Assembly: GCA_938743325.2 (NCBI GenBank)
Contig: OW568895.1
Location: forward strand, 188,501 to 252,500
Reading direction: 5' to 3'
Source of the DNA: Pycnococcus provasolii
Taxonomy: Eukaryota > Chlorophyta > Pseudoscourfieldiophyceae > Pseudoscourfieldiales > Pycnococcaceae
Length of the DNA: 64,000 nt
Positions 1-9,157 of the stretch are shown here, piece by piece (the stretch's first letter is position 1; each line of letters starts with the position of its first letter). The notes beneath the pieces are model-generated. The model did no database searches, was not told the origin of the DNA, and was given only the letters and a program-made list of their open reading frames with translations. A program made the translations under genes and the position numbers.

Positions 1-1823
1 ATGCAATTCCTACGATGCCTCAGCTCGCAGCGAGACAGCGAGGTCTCGAAGTACTTCATGTCTAGAATTGCGCGAATCGGGTCCGCGCGCACCAAGTTGT
101 GCCCGATTGCGTCCTGGAAGGGCACCGGCACACCCGTCGAGGCGTCGCGAACGTCGACTATGCCCCACCTGCCACCCGTTCCCATGTTGTCGTCAAACAT
201 GATATCCAGAACGTCTTCCTCAGGCTCCGGCGCACGCGGATTTCTGCTCGGCAGAAGCAGCAGCTTTCCCGCACGCCTCGCCTCGCGATTCCTGTGCCAG
301 TACGGATAGTCATCACGAAGCACGAGCAGGCGTCCCCGAGGGCCGTGCCACGACGACGTCTGACCGCTGGCGAGGAGACTTCCGACCGTCGTCCACGTGC
401 GCAGCGCCTTGTCGATGGCGGGGAAACCCACAAACTCCTGCACGGGCTGCGCACTTTCGTCGTTCCACATCACGCCAGGTGCACCTACAAGCATGCGTGT
501 GCTTTCTGCGTTTCCGGCAGATCGCTCGAATCGTCCAAATCCGAATTCCCAGTCCGGGGCAAACTCCGACGCAGACGAAAACTCTGACGGCGACATGGGA
601 TGCTCGCCTTTTGCCCATCTCTCGATATCGCGCGCGACGTCGACGGCGTCGCTTCCGAACGAGCGCAGCACGATGTACACGTCGCGTGACGTGGCGAGTA
701 GAACATTCAGCAGATGAAAGAATGACGGGAGAACCATTCCCATCTGAGGTTCGTCGTCGAGCGCGCTGACGAGCGCATCGTGCACGGACCTGAACATGTA
801 ACCAGGCTCGCCGTCGTCTGTGAATCGTTTCTTCAGAGTCTGTCGCAGTTTCTTTTTCTCCGCCATCTTTTTGGGGTCGCCGCCGTCAGTCGGGCCTGGA
901 TCAGGATGCAAGATGCTGTCTAAGAAATTGTGGTACGTCATCAAGTCCATGTCCTGGGCATCTTCGGGGTTGACGGCGAGGCTGAGTCGTCCAAACGCAC
1001 GCCAGCTTGGCACCATGTGGCTGTCGTGAGTCAGCCGTCCCCAAGCGCACTCCGCGAGCATGACGTTGACTAGGTCCGAGCTGTTTAAGTTTTGCACGGC
1101 ATCTGTCGCGACGATTGTTTTGTTGAGGTCGAAGTGAAGCACGAGTTTGGGACGACGTTGCTTTGTCTTCGCCGTTGGCGTCTTCGCCGTTGCTGTGTAG
1201 TTTTTGGCGCTTGCGGTTGGTGCGTCGTTTGTCTGGTTGGTTTGCGTGGGAAGGTGCACGAGGCTGATTTCTCTGTCGCGGTCCAGGCTTCGTGTCGTTA
1301 AGGTGTCATCTTGGACCTCCTCCATTTGGCGTCGTTTCACCTGGTCCATGCTGCTTCTTCCTGACTTGAGGTGGTTGTCTTCTTCGCCGAGTGCGCTACT
1401 GCTCCTCATTCCAATCGTGCCTTCGCTGTGTGCCAGCAGCGTCGTATCGTCCGACGAAGAGCCGATTCTGCTTTTATTTGTTGATATTTTTTCTGCGAGC
1501 ACGGCGTCGAATACCAGTCTAAGTGCGTCCGGCGCATCGGATCGGAACGTGATTGGTCGAGCTCGGCACTCCTTGATGAACGAGCGGAGCAGCGGCCACA
1601 CGATGTGCTTCGTATTTGTGTTTGTGTTGTTGTATGACGACGAGGCTGATACCGAGGCGTCTGCTACGGCAACACGCTGTTGTGCATCATCACCATCATT
1701 ATCACCACCACCACCATCATCGTGTTCCCCAAGGTCTCCTCTAGCATGATGCTCTGCTGATGAGGATGATGATGACGGAGTTTCATCATCCACGCGTGAT
1801 CCCGAACGACCTTTCTTACCCAT
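1..1823 (-). CDS. HAD-like hydrolase family protein, 3' end beyond window
   Basis: An open frame of 607 codons starts at an ATG at 1823 and runs off the left edge without a stop, so the C-terminus is missing. The first ~215 residues are low-complexity (S, D, N, T and G rich). The core opens near residue 230 with HFDLNKTI, the HAD-type Asp-x-x-x-T nucleophile motif. VLRSFG follows near residue 385 and FDDNMGTGGRWGIVDVRD near 545, which resembles the late acidic HAD motif. My recollection is that this arrangement marks a poorly studied HAD-like family of protists and some bacteria. Substrate and location are unknown. The family call rests on motifs only. Confidence 0.65.
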   Translation of the reverse strand, partial: MGKKGRSGSRVDDETPSSSSSSAEHHARGDLGEHDDGGGGDNDGDDAQQRVAVADASVSASSSYNNTNTNTKHIVWPLLRSFIKECRARPITFRSDAPDALRLVFDAVLAEKISTNKSRIGSSSDDTTLLAHSEGTIGMRSSSALGEEDNHLKSGRSSMDQVKRRQMEEVQDDTLTTRSLDRDREISLVHLPTQTNQTNDAPTASAKNYTATAKTPTAKTKQRRPKLVLHFDLNKTIVATDAVQNLNSSDLVNVMLAECAWGRLTHDSHMVPSWRAFGRLSLAVNPEDAQDMDLMTYHNFLDSILHPDPGPTDGGDPKKMAEKKKLRQTLKKRFTDDGEPGYMFRSVHDALVSALDDEPQMGMVLPSFFHLLNVLLATSRDVYIVLRSFGSDAVDVARDIERWAKGEHPMSPSEFSSASEFAPDWEFGFGRFERSAGNAESTRMLVGAPGVMWNDESAQPVQEFVGFPAIDKALRTWTTVGSLLASGQTSSWHGPRGRLLVLRDDYPYWHRNREARRAGKLLLLPSRNPRAPEPEEDVLDIMFDDNMGTGGRWGIVDVRDASTGVPVPFQDAIGHNLVRADPIRAILDMKYFETSLSRCELRHRRNC

Positions 1824-1898
1824 ACTATTATGTTTTACTAGTAATAGTAAGAAGGACGAATACAACGTAGCTAGGATAATAACACACAAGCTGATAAC

Positions 1899-1976
1899 AC
1901 ACTGACAAATAGACAGACAAGCTTCCAGATAGATGACACACTGACAAATAGACAGACAAGCTTCCAGATAGATGAC
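1899..1976. repeat. 39-bp tandem duplication
   Basis: Two back-to-back copies of a 39-bp unit contain ACTGACAAATAGACAGACAA, starting at 1901 and again at 1940. They lie just upstream of the HAD-like gene start and run into the simple repeat that follows. Confidence 0.85.
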
Positions 1977-2090
1977 ACACACGAGACACACACGAGACAC
2001 GAGACACACACGAGCGAGACACACACGAGACACGAGACACACACGAGCGAGACACACACGAGCGAGACACACACGAGACACACACGCCAA
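1977..2090. repeat. GACACACACGAG simple tandem repeat
   Basis: An interleaved array of GAGACACACAC and GAGCGAGACACACAC units covers about 110 bp. It reads open in several frames on both strands, which is a by-product of its period and not evidence of a protein. Confidence 0.85.
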
Positions 2091-2552
2091 CACGCCGAAA
2101 GCCGATGTGCTGATGCTAAAGTGTTGCCGCCGACTTGCTGTCCTTATTCGGTTGAGCCTCGTTGAGGGGGAAACCAGTCAGCCCTTTTGGTGATAAACCC
2201 CTAACTAAGGGTATTCCATCCCATCCAACAGAACCATCCAACCCCGAATATCACACCGAGGAAAAATCCCTTCCAGTCAAGAGAGGATCCCCCAGGCGGG
2301 TCACGTGATCGGATGTGATCCAGGGCCGACGTTGGCCGAGGCGTTACGATGAGGGGGTGTCACCACCTAGTCTATGCGGTATCCCCTGTTGGCTCTCTGG
2401 AATCGGCGAAAAGCTAACGAGGGCACGCACTGCTCCGGCAACATCGTATCGGCCTCATTTGTGTTCATTCTGATTCTGTGGCGGCTAATAAGTAGGTCAG
2501 TCAGCTTTACTCTACAGGTCTTGTAGGTCATAAGATAAGAGCTGATAGTACT

Positions 2553-2561
2553 CTATATATT
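2553..2561 (+). promoter_or_regulatory. TATA-like element upstream of GSH1
   Basis: CTATATATT lies about 45 bp before the GSH1 start codon, a plausible core-promoter TATA element. The call rests on sequence and spacing only. Confidence 0.3.
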
Positions 2562-2605
2562 AGGGACCCTGTATCTGTATTGTGTTTCGCCTGTTTCTTT
2601 GTTGA

Positions 2606-4126
2606 ATGATGACGCCTTTGATTCAGCCGCGCTCATCTTCATCGATGCTTGGCGTGCATCATCATCAGCATCATCATCATCAGCAGCATAGGCCGCTCTC
2701 GTCGCGCTCGCCAGTTTCATGCAGGCGCTCTTCTTCTTCTTCTTCTTCGCGTTCCCGGGGGCGTTCTTCTCCTTCGCGTGCGGCGGCATCCGCGCCTGAG
2801 TCGGCGCCGCCAATCACGAGGGAGGAGATGATCGCATACATAGCGTCGGGATGCAAGCCGAAGGCGGAGTGGCGCATTGGCACAGAGCACGAGAAGTTCG
2901 GATTCAACCTCAAGGATACCACGCCTATCGACTACGCGCAAATCAAACACCTCCTCGACGAAATTGGTGAACGCTTCGAGTGGGAACCCATCATGGAAAA
3001 GGAAAATATCATCGGACTCAAGCGATCAGACGGACAGTCCATCACGCTCGAACCAGGCGGACAGTTCGAGCTGTCAGGCGCACCGCTGCGAACCATACAC
3101 GAAACGTGCGCGGAAGTCAACAGCCACCTCTACCAAGTGCGCAACGTCGCGGAATCCATGGACGTCGGGTTCCTTGGAGTGGGCATGAACCCAAGGTACT
3201 CCGTCGACCAAACGCCCGTCATGCCCAAAGGAAGGTACAAGCTCATGAAGGCGTACATGCCAACCGTGGGAACCATGGGACTCGACATGATGTTCCGAAC
3301 CGCCACCGTGCAGGTCAACCTGGACTACGAATCCGAACCGGACTGCGTATCCAAGTTCCGTATCAGCCTCGCTCTCCAGCCCATCGCCACCGCGCTCTTT
3401 GCCAACTCGCCGTTCCGAGACGGCAAGCCAACCGGATTCAAATCCACGCGATCGCACGTGTGGACGGACACCGACAACGCGAGGTGCGGAGAACTGCCGT
3501 TCGTGTTTGACGACAACTTTGGATTCGAGAGGTACGTCGACTACATGATTGACGTTCCGATGTACTTCGTGTACCGGCCGGAGAAGGGTGGATACGTTGA
3601 CGCGCTCGGAATGAGCTTTCGTGACTTCATGGAGGGAAAGTTGCCATGCCTGCCAGGTGAACGGCCGACGAAACAGGACTGGGAAGATCACCTGTCCGTC
3701 GCCTTCCCAGAGGTGAGGCTGAAGAAGTTTCTGGAAATGCGTGGCGCGGATACCGGTAACTGGCAAAGTCTGTGTGCGCTGCCCGCTCTCTGGGTTGGCC
3801 TGTTGTACGACGAGGAGGCGCAAAAACAGGCTCTGGACTACATCAGCGACTGGACGGAGGAGGAACGGCACTACCTGCGTGAGGAGTGCCCACGCTTGGC
3901 GTTGGATACACCCTTCCGTGATGGAACGGTGCGTGACGTTGCACGCGATGTCTTGACGATCGCATCGCGAGGCTTGAAAAACCGAAGATACAAAGAGGTG
4001 CACTTCCTTGATCGGCTAAAAAATATTGTGGAGAGCGGTGAGACTGGCGCAGATCGACTGCTGCGCGAGTATGAGGAACGCGGCGACGGAAACTTGGACT
4101 TCATTTACCAGAAGTACCTCTTCTAA
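2606..4126 (+). CDS. GSH1: Glutamate-cysteine ligase, plastid plant type
   Basis: This protein catalyses ATP-dependent joining of glutamate and cysteine, the first step of glutathione synthesis. It is 506 aa in one exon. The first ~70 residues are Ser/Arg/His rich and look like a plastid transit peptide. The core starts near [12 protein letters not shown] and contains [51 protein letters not shown] and [14 protein letters not shown], typical of the plant/alphaproteobacterial class. Cys168 and Cys390 appear to match the plant regulatory CC2 disulfide pair. Cys348 matches one half of the CC1 pair, but its partner position is Ala333. The start is the first ATG in frame. A TGTAA poly(A)-type signal follows the stop. 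Confidence 0.95.
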   Translation: MMTPLIQPRSSSSMLGVHHHQHHHHQQHRPLSSRSPVSCRRSSSSSSSRSRGRSSPSRAAASAPESAPPITREEMIAYIASGCKPKAEWRIGTEHEKFGFNLKDTTPIDYAQIKHLLDEIGERFEWEPIMEKENIIGLKRSDGQSITLEPGGQFELSGAPLRTIHETCAEVNSHLYQVRNVAESMDVGFLGVGMNPRYSVDQTPVMPKGRYKLMKAYMPTVGTMGLDMMFRTATVQVNLDYESEPDCVSKFRISLALQPIATALFANSPFRDGKPTGFKSTRSHVWTDTDNARCGELPFVFDDNFGFERYVDYMIDVPMYFVYRPEKGGYVDALGMSFRDFMEGKLPCLPGERPTKQDWEDHLSVAFPEVRLKKFLEMRGADTGNWQSLCALPALWVGLLYDEEAQKQALDYISDWTEEERHYLREECPRLALDTPFRDGTVRDVARDVLTIASRGLKNRRYKEVHFLDRLKNIVESGETGADRLLREYEERGDGNLDFIYQKYLF

Positions 4127-4154
4127 ATCCAAATTTAGTCCACTAATAAAGTAA

Positions 4155-4159
4155 TGTAA
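4155..4159 (+). terminator. TGTAA poly(A) signal of GSH1
   Basis: TGTAA lies about 30 bp after the GSH1 stop. An AATAAA sits a few bases earlier, so either could direct 3'-end formation. The purine-rich (GGGA)n/(GA)n tract at 4205-4240 separates this gene from the converging aminopeptidase gene. Confidence 0.45.
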
Positions 4160-4244
4160 TTGCATTGCATTGTTTTTTTGTGTGTGTTCCTTGTGGGAAA
4201 ATAAAGAGAGAGAGAGGGAGGGAGGGAGGGAGAGAGAGGATGGG

Positions 4245-5840
4245 TTACACGCCGAAGCCTTTGGTTGCCTTCTTGGCCTTCTTCTTTTTTGACTTAGCTG
4301 CTGACTTCGATGGAGATGTTCTGGCCAATGATGCCTCGAGCTCCTTCATGCGCGTCGCCGCACCTTCGACATCAAGACGTTCGCCACCAGGCCGTGCGGT
4401 AAGAATCTCCACGCCGTCGTCAGTTACCATCAGCGTGTGCTCAAACTGTGCCGTCAAGCAAGAGTCGGTTGTTGTGACAGTCCAATCGTCATCCCAGAAG
4501 CGTCCCTGTGGAATGCGTTGTGTGTGCGTGTGTATGTGTTTTAATTTTTTGTGAGATGGATGCAGTTGTTTGGAAGAACAATTTATTTTTTTGTTGTATG
4601 CTGTTGATTGCATGGCAGTCGTCGTTGGGTCAGAACAAATAATGACTCGGTTTGTAATCACGCAGAAATGATCAGGTGAAAGATGGTGATAAAGTTTGGA
4701 TTGTTATCATCAAGCCGAACGACGACTCTTGTTTTTGCCATAAACGCGTGTGTGTGTGTGCGCGTGCGTGCGTGTGTGTTTTTTGATTTTGCTTGATGCA
4801 CATACCTTGACCGCACCAAGCGTAAGCATCGGCTCAATCGTGAACGTCTGTCCTGCAACCATGTAGTCAATGCCAGCCTTGCCCTTGGCGTTGCCCATCA
4901 GGCCGAATCCCGTTCCACTGCTCCCTCGTCGTACGGTGCGGTAGTGCACCACCGCCGGCCCGCTGTGAAACTGCTGTCCTACACCATGCCCAACAAAATC
5001 AGGGCAGACGCCGTAGCTCTGCGTGTCTGCGAAGTCCTGTATCGCGGCACCGATGGCGTGGAACGGCGCACCCGGCTGGCAGACGGCGATAGCACGCCAG
5101 AGTGCCTCCTCCGTGTCGTCCACAAGTTTCCGCGCGGCGTCACTGACGCTTTCTCCTACAAGAAACGTGCGAGAGCAGTCGCCGTGAAATCCATCCTCCG
5201 TGTATACGGTGACGTCTATGTTGACGATGTCTCCGTCGACGAGTTCCCTGGCGTCCGGGATGCCGTGGCAGATGACTTCGTTCACGCTCGTGCACACGCT
5301 CTTCGGGAACTTGCCGTAGTTGAGCGGGCTCGGGTACGCGTTATTTTCTATACATGTATCGTGCACGAAGATGTCAATTTCCTCCGTGGTGATTCCCGGT
5401 TTCGCGAGCGCGCCCGCCCGGTCCAGGATGGACGCCGCGAGCGCGCCCGCTTTTCTCATTGCTGTTTTATCCTCCGCCTTTTTTGCGATTTGCGCGGTAT
5501 CGTTCCACGGCGGCGACACGCCTGTGTCTGCGTACGGCGGTTTTCGGATGGATGCGGGTACGAGTCTCATGGGCGACACATCGAAAGGTATTAGCACAGG
5601 TTCACGCGCCGACCAGTGTTTTTTCTTGGAAGAAGAAGACGTGAACAAAGACATCGCCGCCGTGAAGAATCCCGATCGCGAACATCCAGACGCAACCTTA
5701 CAACGAGAAACATCAACCTTACAACGAGAAACACCACGAGACTGTGATCGTCCCGATGACAATGCCGAGAAGGAAATGCACCGCCCCCCTTGAGAAGAAG
5801 AAGAAGCCTTGGACAAGGAACAAGGAGTACGAACAAGCAT
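4245..5840 (-). CDS. Methionine aminopeptidase type I, organellar
   Basis: This enzyme removes the initiator methionine from new proteins. There are two exons: 5840-4806 and 4505-4245. The intron, 4805-4506, has GTATG at its start and CACAG at its end, and splicing joins GAVK to GRFWDDDW. The product is 431 aa. All five metal ligands of the family are visible: Asp in NIDVTVY, Asp in GDCSRTFL, His in GHGVGQQFH, Glu in TIEPMLT and Glu in [22 protein letters not shown] is the type I signature. A Ser-rich N-terminus of ~95 residues suggests plastid or mitochondrial import. It carries a short internal duplication, VSRCKV twice. The C-terminal tail is Lys rich. TTG lies upstream in frame, so the ATG at 5840 is taken as the start. 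The stop lies within a TGTAA. Confidence 0.93.
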
Positions 5841-6361
5841 AGCTTCTTGAAGAACAAAATTCAAAAAAAAAAAGATTCAATGAAGGCTCCTAGGATCCAG
5901 AGGATAAGACTTTTGGTGTTTTGTTTTTGTCATTGTCAGAGGCGGCGGGGGAACGCGCCCAGTAAGGGCTAAGGGCTAAGGGCTAAGGGGAACCTCGAAC
6001 CCCTACCGTAACCCCTATTCTTAACCCCTAACCCCTAACCCCTAACCCCTAACCCCTATTCTTAACCTGGATAATAACGGAAGTAATAATAGTCTAACAA
6101 ATAAGCTTGCTTCAAAGTGAATCAATCCAACTCCAACTCCAACCATGGAACCTACCTACCATGGTTCCAACAATCTCAAGGTTTTCAACGTCCATACCTC
6201 CTTCAACATACCACTCGTTCAGAGTTGTCCTCTTTTTTGAAAAAAACAATCTTATTATTAGTTATTACATCAATAGCAATATTGTACAACACAATACAAC
6301 ACACAGATCGACTGAATACTACAACGACTGATCTTCTCACACGATACGTAACTTGCTTACC
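5841..6361. other. Intergenic region with telomere-like repeats
   Basis: This is the AT-richer space upstream of the aminopeptidase and downstream of the methyltransferase gene. It holds the opposed telomere-like arrays at 5963-6066. I see no credible coding exon. Confidence 0.5.
5963..6066. repeat. Opposed telomere-like arrays (TAAGGGC)n / (CCCCTAA)n
   Basis: Three to four TAAGGGC units at 5963-5990 are followed, after 30 bp, by five or more CCCCTAA units at 6022-6066. The G-rich strand therefore changes sides within 100 bp. Units are 7 bp, unlike the 6-bp tracts elsewhere in the window. Confidence 0.85.
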
Positions 6362-7660
6362 TTAGTTGCTTCTCCTGTACGCCGCCACGAGCACGCTCTC
6401 GTGCGCCAAATCCGTCACGTGATTCGTCGACGCGTCCACGTCCAGCGCGACGTCGGCGAACGCGCGACGCAGGCCCAGTTCGCGCTCAAGCGTCAGGCGC
6501 ACACGACTCCACTCGTTCGTGCGACCACGCGGAATCTGCGCCAGCAAGAGAAGCGCGCCGTGCGTGTGCATGCAATCGCGCAAAATCGAGACGAGCATCT
6601 CGCCAATCGCTTCGCCCGCGTCCAGCTGATGACCGAGCAAACCCAGAGGGTCCGCGACGAGAACCGCGTCCGCGGTGCCAATCGTCGTCGTGTGCCAAGT
6701 TGACGTTCCATTCATTTCGACACGCTCGTGGGCGCGCCAACCGGCAGTCGCGTTCGCGACACCACCCGAAATGGCCAGAACGCGAGTGGAACGCGCGGGC
6801 AGAGGCGGCGTGAAGGCAACCTCCGCATTCTGCGCGGCCACATGCAGCGCCCTTCTTTTCGTGCCAACGCGAGCGTCGAAGTCAGCCAATACGACAGACT
6901 CGGCTCCCATGGCAGCGGCGCCGAGGCCAAGCACGCCCACAGCGCCTGCTCCCAGTTCCACGACGCGGCCGTGACGCACGAGATGTGGCTCCTTGCCAAG
7001 CCAGCGGAGCAGTGGGGCAGCCTCCGTCGCCGCACGTCCCGCGCACAGGCGCCTATCTTCCCTGAGTGCGACGCGACGTGTCAAAGCTGCCGCCACCTGA
7101 GGCACGTCGTCGACAAATGTCGCGTAAGCGCCGTCGCCGTTGCCGTCGTTGTCGTTCGCCGCACGCTCTTGCTTCACGAGCCTTTGGTGGTTACGCCATC
7201 GTTCCAGCTTGCACTCCGTTGATTTTTCTCGCGTCATCGGCGCGTATGGTACGTTCGCGCACGCGCCGTCGTGCGGAGCGTGCACACTCCACGTCGCTAC
7301 GTTTGCGAGCAGGTAGAGCACCACTAGAATGCGGTGTCTTCCCGGCGGTGCGGGTCGCGGGTCGCGCCACCACGACCCCGCCCTTGGTTCATTCTCCCGC
7401 ACTGGCATTGCTTGTATTTTTGCGTCATGGTTGAGTGCCATCGTCGACGATTCCCAGACTGATGAGGCGTGTATCATGACGTCAGGCAGAGCACGAATTT
7501 GCTTACCAGGAGATTGATCGCCAACAAACAACGACGCGTGTATGTAATTATTATTATCATCACCACCACCACCATCAGGTGAAAGCCCACACATCGGCAG
7601 CGAGCCCCCAGGGCCAGGGACCCCAGGGTGGAAGAGTGACGTGGATGACAAGCAGAGCAT
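6362..7660 (-). CDS. Rossmann-fold methyltransferase of the METTL21/lysine type
   Basis: This is probably an S-adenosylmethionine-dependent protein methyltransferase; its substrate is unknown. The 432-aa reading begins at an ATG at 7660. The C-terminal half carries the SAM motif VVELGAGAVGVLGLGAAAMG near residue 233, then VVLADFD and ADAVLVADPLGLLG, in the order seen in the methyltransferase-16 (METTL21/FAM86) group. A hydrophobic stretch, RILVVLYLLANVATW near residue 110, could be a signal anchor. The sequence CTGGTAAGC near 7510 on the minus strand looks like a splice donor, so the N-terminal ~75 residues may be wrongly included or interrupted by an intron. Confidence 0.65.
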   Translation of the reverse strand: MLCLSSTSLFHPGVPGPGGSLPMCGLSPDGGGGDDNNNYIHASLFVGDQSPGKQIRALPDVMIHASSVWESSTMALNHDAKIQAMPVRENEPRAGSWWRDPRPAPPGRHRILVVLYLLANVATWSVHAPHDGACANVPYAPMTREKSTECKLERWRNHQRLVKQERAANDNDGNGDGAYATFVDDVPQVAAALTRRVALREDRRLCAGRAATEAAPLLRWLGKEPHLVRHGRVVELGAGAVGVLGLGAAAMGAESVVLADFDARVGTKRRALHVAAQNAEVAFTPPLPARSTRVLAISGGVANATAGWRAHERVEMNGTSTWHTTTIGTADAVLVADPLGLLGHQLDAGEAIGEMLVSILRDCMHTHGALLLLAQIPRGRTNEWSRVRLTLERELGLRRAFADVALDVDASTNHVTDLAHESVLVAAYRRSN

Positions 7661-7868
7661 GACTCATATGAACATGACGCAGGCTTTAAGCGCAGGTGGC
7701 AGCGGCGCAGGGGCAGGTGGTGGCAGCGGAGGACGCGGAGAATGCGGTAGAGGACGGCGCCATGGCCATGCCGAAAAGGGGGTCCCCAAGACGACTATTT
7801 CACTTCAGGGGATTTCGTTCCCGAGGAAGGGACGGGATTAAATTAGGGGTTCGGGTAATTAATAGGGT

Positions 7869-8555
7869 TTACACTCGTTTTCCGTCCTTGTCGTGTTCGT
7901 TGTCGTCAAGGTCATCATCATGTCCGATGTCGGTTGTCAAGTTCTCGATGGTCGTCAACAACAAACTGAACTGCTTGCGCCTGATTTCCTTCGCCCGCAG
8001 CAAGCTTTCGTGCTCGTCCTGCAGTGTTTTCACCTCCTCAGCAAGCTTACTCAACTCTTGTGATGTGTGCGACCTCGGAGGCTCCTTGACAATCAAACGT
8101 CTCACGCCCTCGTACTCCTCAAGCCGCCGTCGTTTGCGCCTCGCGCGACTCAACTCGCTCTTCAGACTTTCAATCTCGGCCTGCGTCGCCTCCGCGCGTC
8201 GCGCGAGTGTCGACCTCACGTCGCCCGTCGCATCGCTCTCCTTCTCCAGTACTTCGGCTTTCGCCTCCATCTGCTCGAGCTGAAACGCCACCGCGGCGCA
8301 GTCTTTCACGAGCTGCGTGTACAGCTCTTTCGCGGCGTCTTCGTCAGAGCGTTCGACGGCGGTGGCGAACGTGAAGAACCGCTTCGCGAGCCGGTCCATG
8401 ATGGGAACACCGCGTGATGAGCTGGTTAGGGAGAGGAAGCGCGTTCTCAAGACGGCATCTTCGTCGACTTCGGCTGTGGATCCGGAAGCAGCCTGGCTGG
8501 AAGAAGCGGCTTTTATCGCCTGCTGCGCTGCTGCGCGCGCACCAGGAAGCGGCAT
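7869..8555 (-). CDS. THOC7: THO complex subunit 7
   Basis: THOC7 belongs to THO/TREX, the nuclear complex coupling transcription to mRNA export. The 228-aa single-exon product has the family layout: a helical N-terminus (DRLAKRFFTFATAVE), a long coiled coil (~75-150) ending in RRLEEYEGVRRLI, then EPPRSHTSQEL and a final helix RKQFSLLLTTIENL, followed by an acidic tail. The start is the first in-frame ATG. The stop TAA lies inside a TGTAA, a likely poly(A) signal. It lies 208 bp downstream of the methyltransferase start on the same strand. Confidence 0.85.
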   Translation of the reverse strand: MPLPGARAAAQQAIKAASSSQAASGSTAEVDEDAVLRTRFLSLTSSSRGVPIMDRLAKRFFTFATAVERSDEDAAKELYTQLVKDCAAVAFQLEQMEAKAEVLEKESDATGDVRSTLARRAEATQAEIESLKSELSRARRKRRRLEEYEGVRRLIVKEPPRSHTSQELSKLAEEVKTLQDEHESLLRAKEIRRKQFSLLLTTIENLTTDIGHDDDLDDNEHDKDGKRV

Positions 8556-9157
8556 CGTACTATGGCACCCACCTTATTTATGCGGGTCCCACACGTTATG
8601 ATGGCTCACGCGAGATGGAGCTGACACGGCTAACAGGAGGCTGACACGAAGAATGAACAAGGTGTTTTCGGCGAATCCGAACGACGAGGATTGGAGTGGT
8701 CCCGACGCTCAAAAGGGTTTTACTTTTTTAGCCCGAACCCTAACCCTAACCCTAACCCTAACCCTAATCTTCCCTGTTAATCTTCCCCCTTTTGGAACCC
8801 TTTCCTGGGAGGAAAAAGGACTTCGTAGTCCATAGGGGAGGAGGATTTTTCTCGTCAAATCCATAGTCTATGGTACCGTGCGGGCTGTGTGACGAGTACC
8901 CTGTTTTAAGTTGAGTTCGTTCTGACAATAGCTGCCTGTTGGCATAAGTTCGTCACGTCATTCGCTCGAAAATTAATGTTCGCGTACATAGTTATTATTT
9001 AACTATGTAACTTAGTACTGTTTCATCTTAGATAGTCAGATTTCAAAAGTAACATAGACAACTAACCTTAAGTGTGAACGATTCGATTCCATAGACTAGT
9101 CTAGATAGAAAAAACCCAAGATAACACTCCCGATACGATTACGTAAGGCGCCTTTTA
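8556..9157. other. Intergenic region upstream of THOC7
   Basis: This is a 0.6-kb spacer with the CCCTAA array at 8737-8768 and an AT-rich stretch from about 8900 to 9110. No gene is seen. Confidence 0.5.
8737..8768. repeat. Interstitial telomere-like (CCCTAA)5
   Basis: Five uninterrupted CCCTAA hexamers lie about 185 bp upstream of the THOC7 start codon. Confidence 0.9.

Larger units (their letters stand above)
1824..2605. other. Intergenic region between divergent HAD-like and GSH1 genes
   Basis: This 0.8-kb spacer must hold the promoters of both divergent genes. It contains the tandem repeats at 1899-2090 and a short CCCCTAACTAAGGG stretch near 2207. I see no further gene in it. Confidence 0.5.

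Noticed and set aside
1977-2090. Possible CRISPR-like or minisatellite-coded protein in the GACACACACGAG array
   Set aside because: Units are contiguous with no unique spacers, and the host is eukaryotic. Open frames arise from the repeat period.
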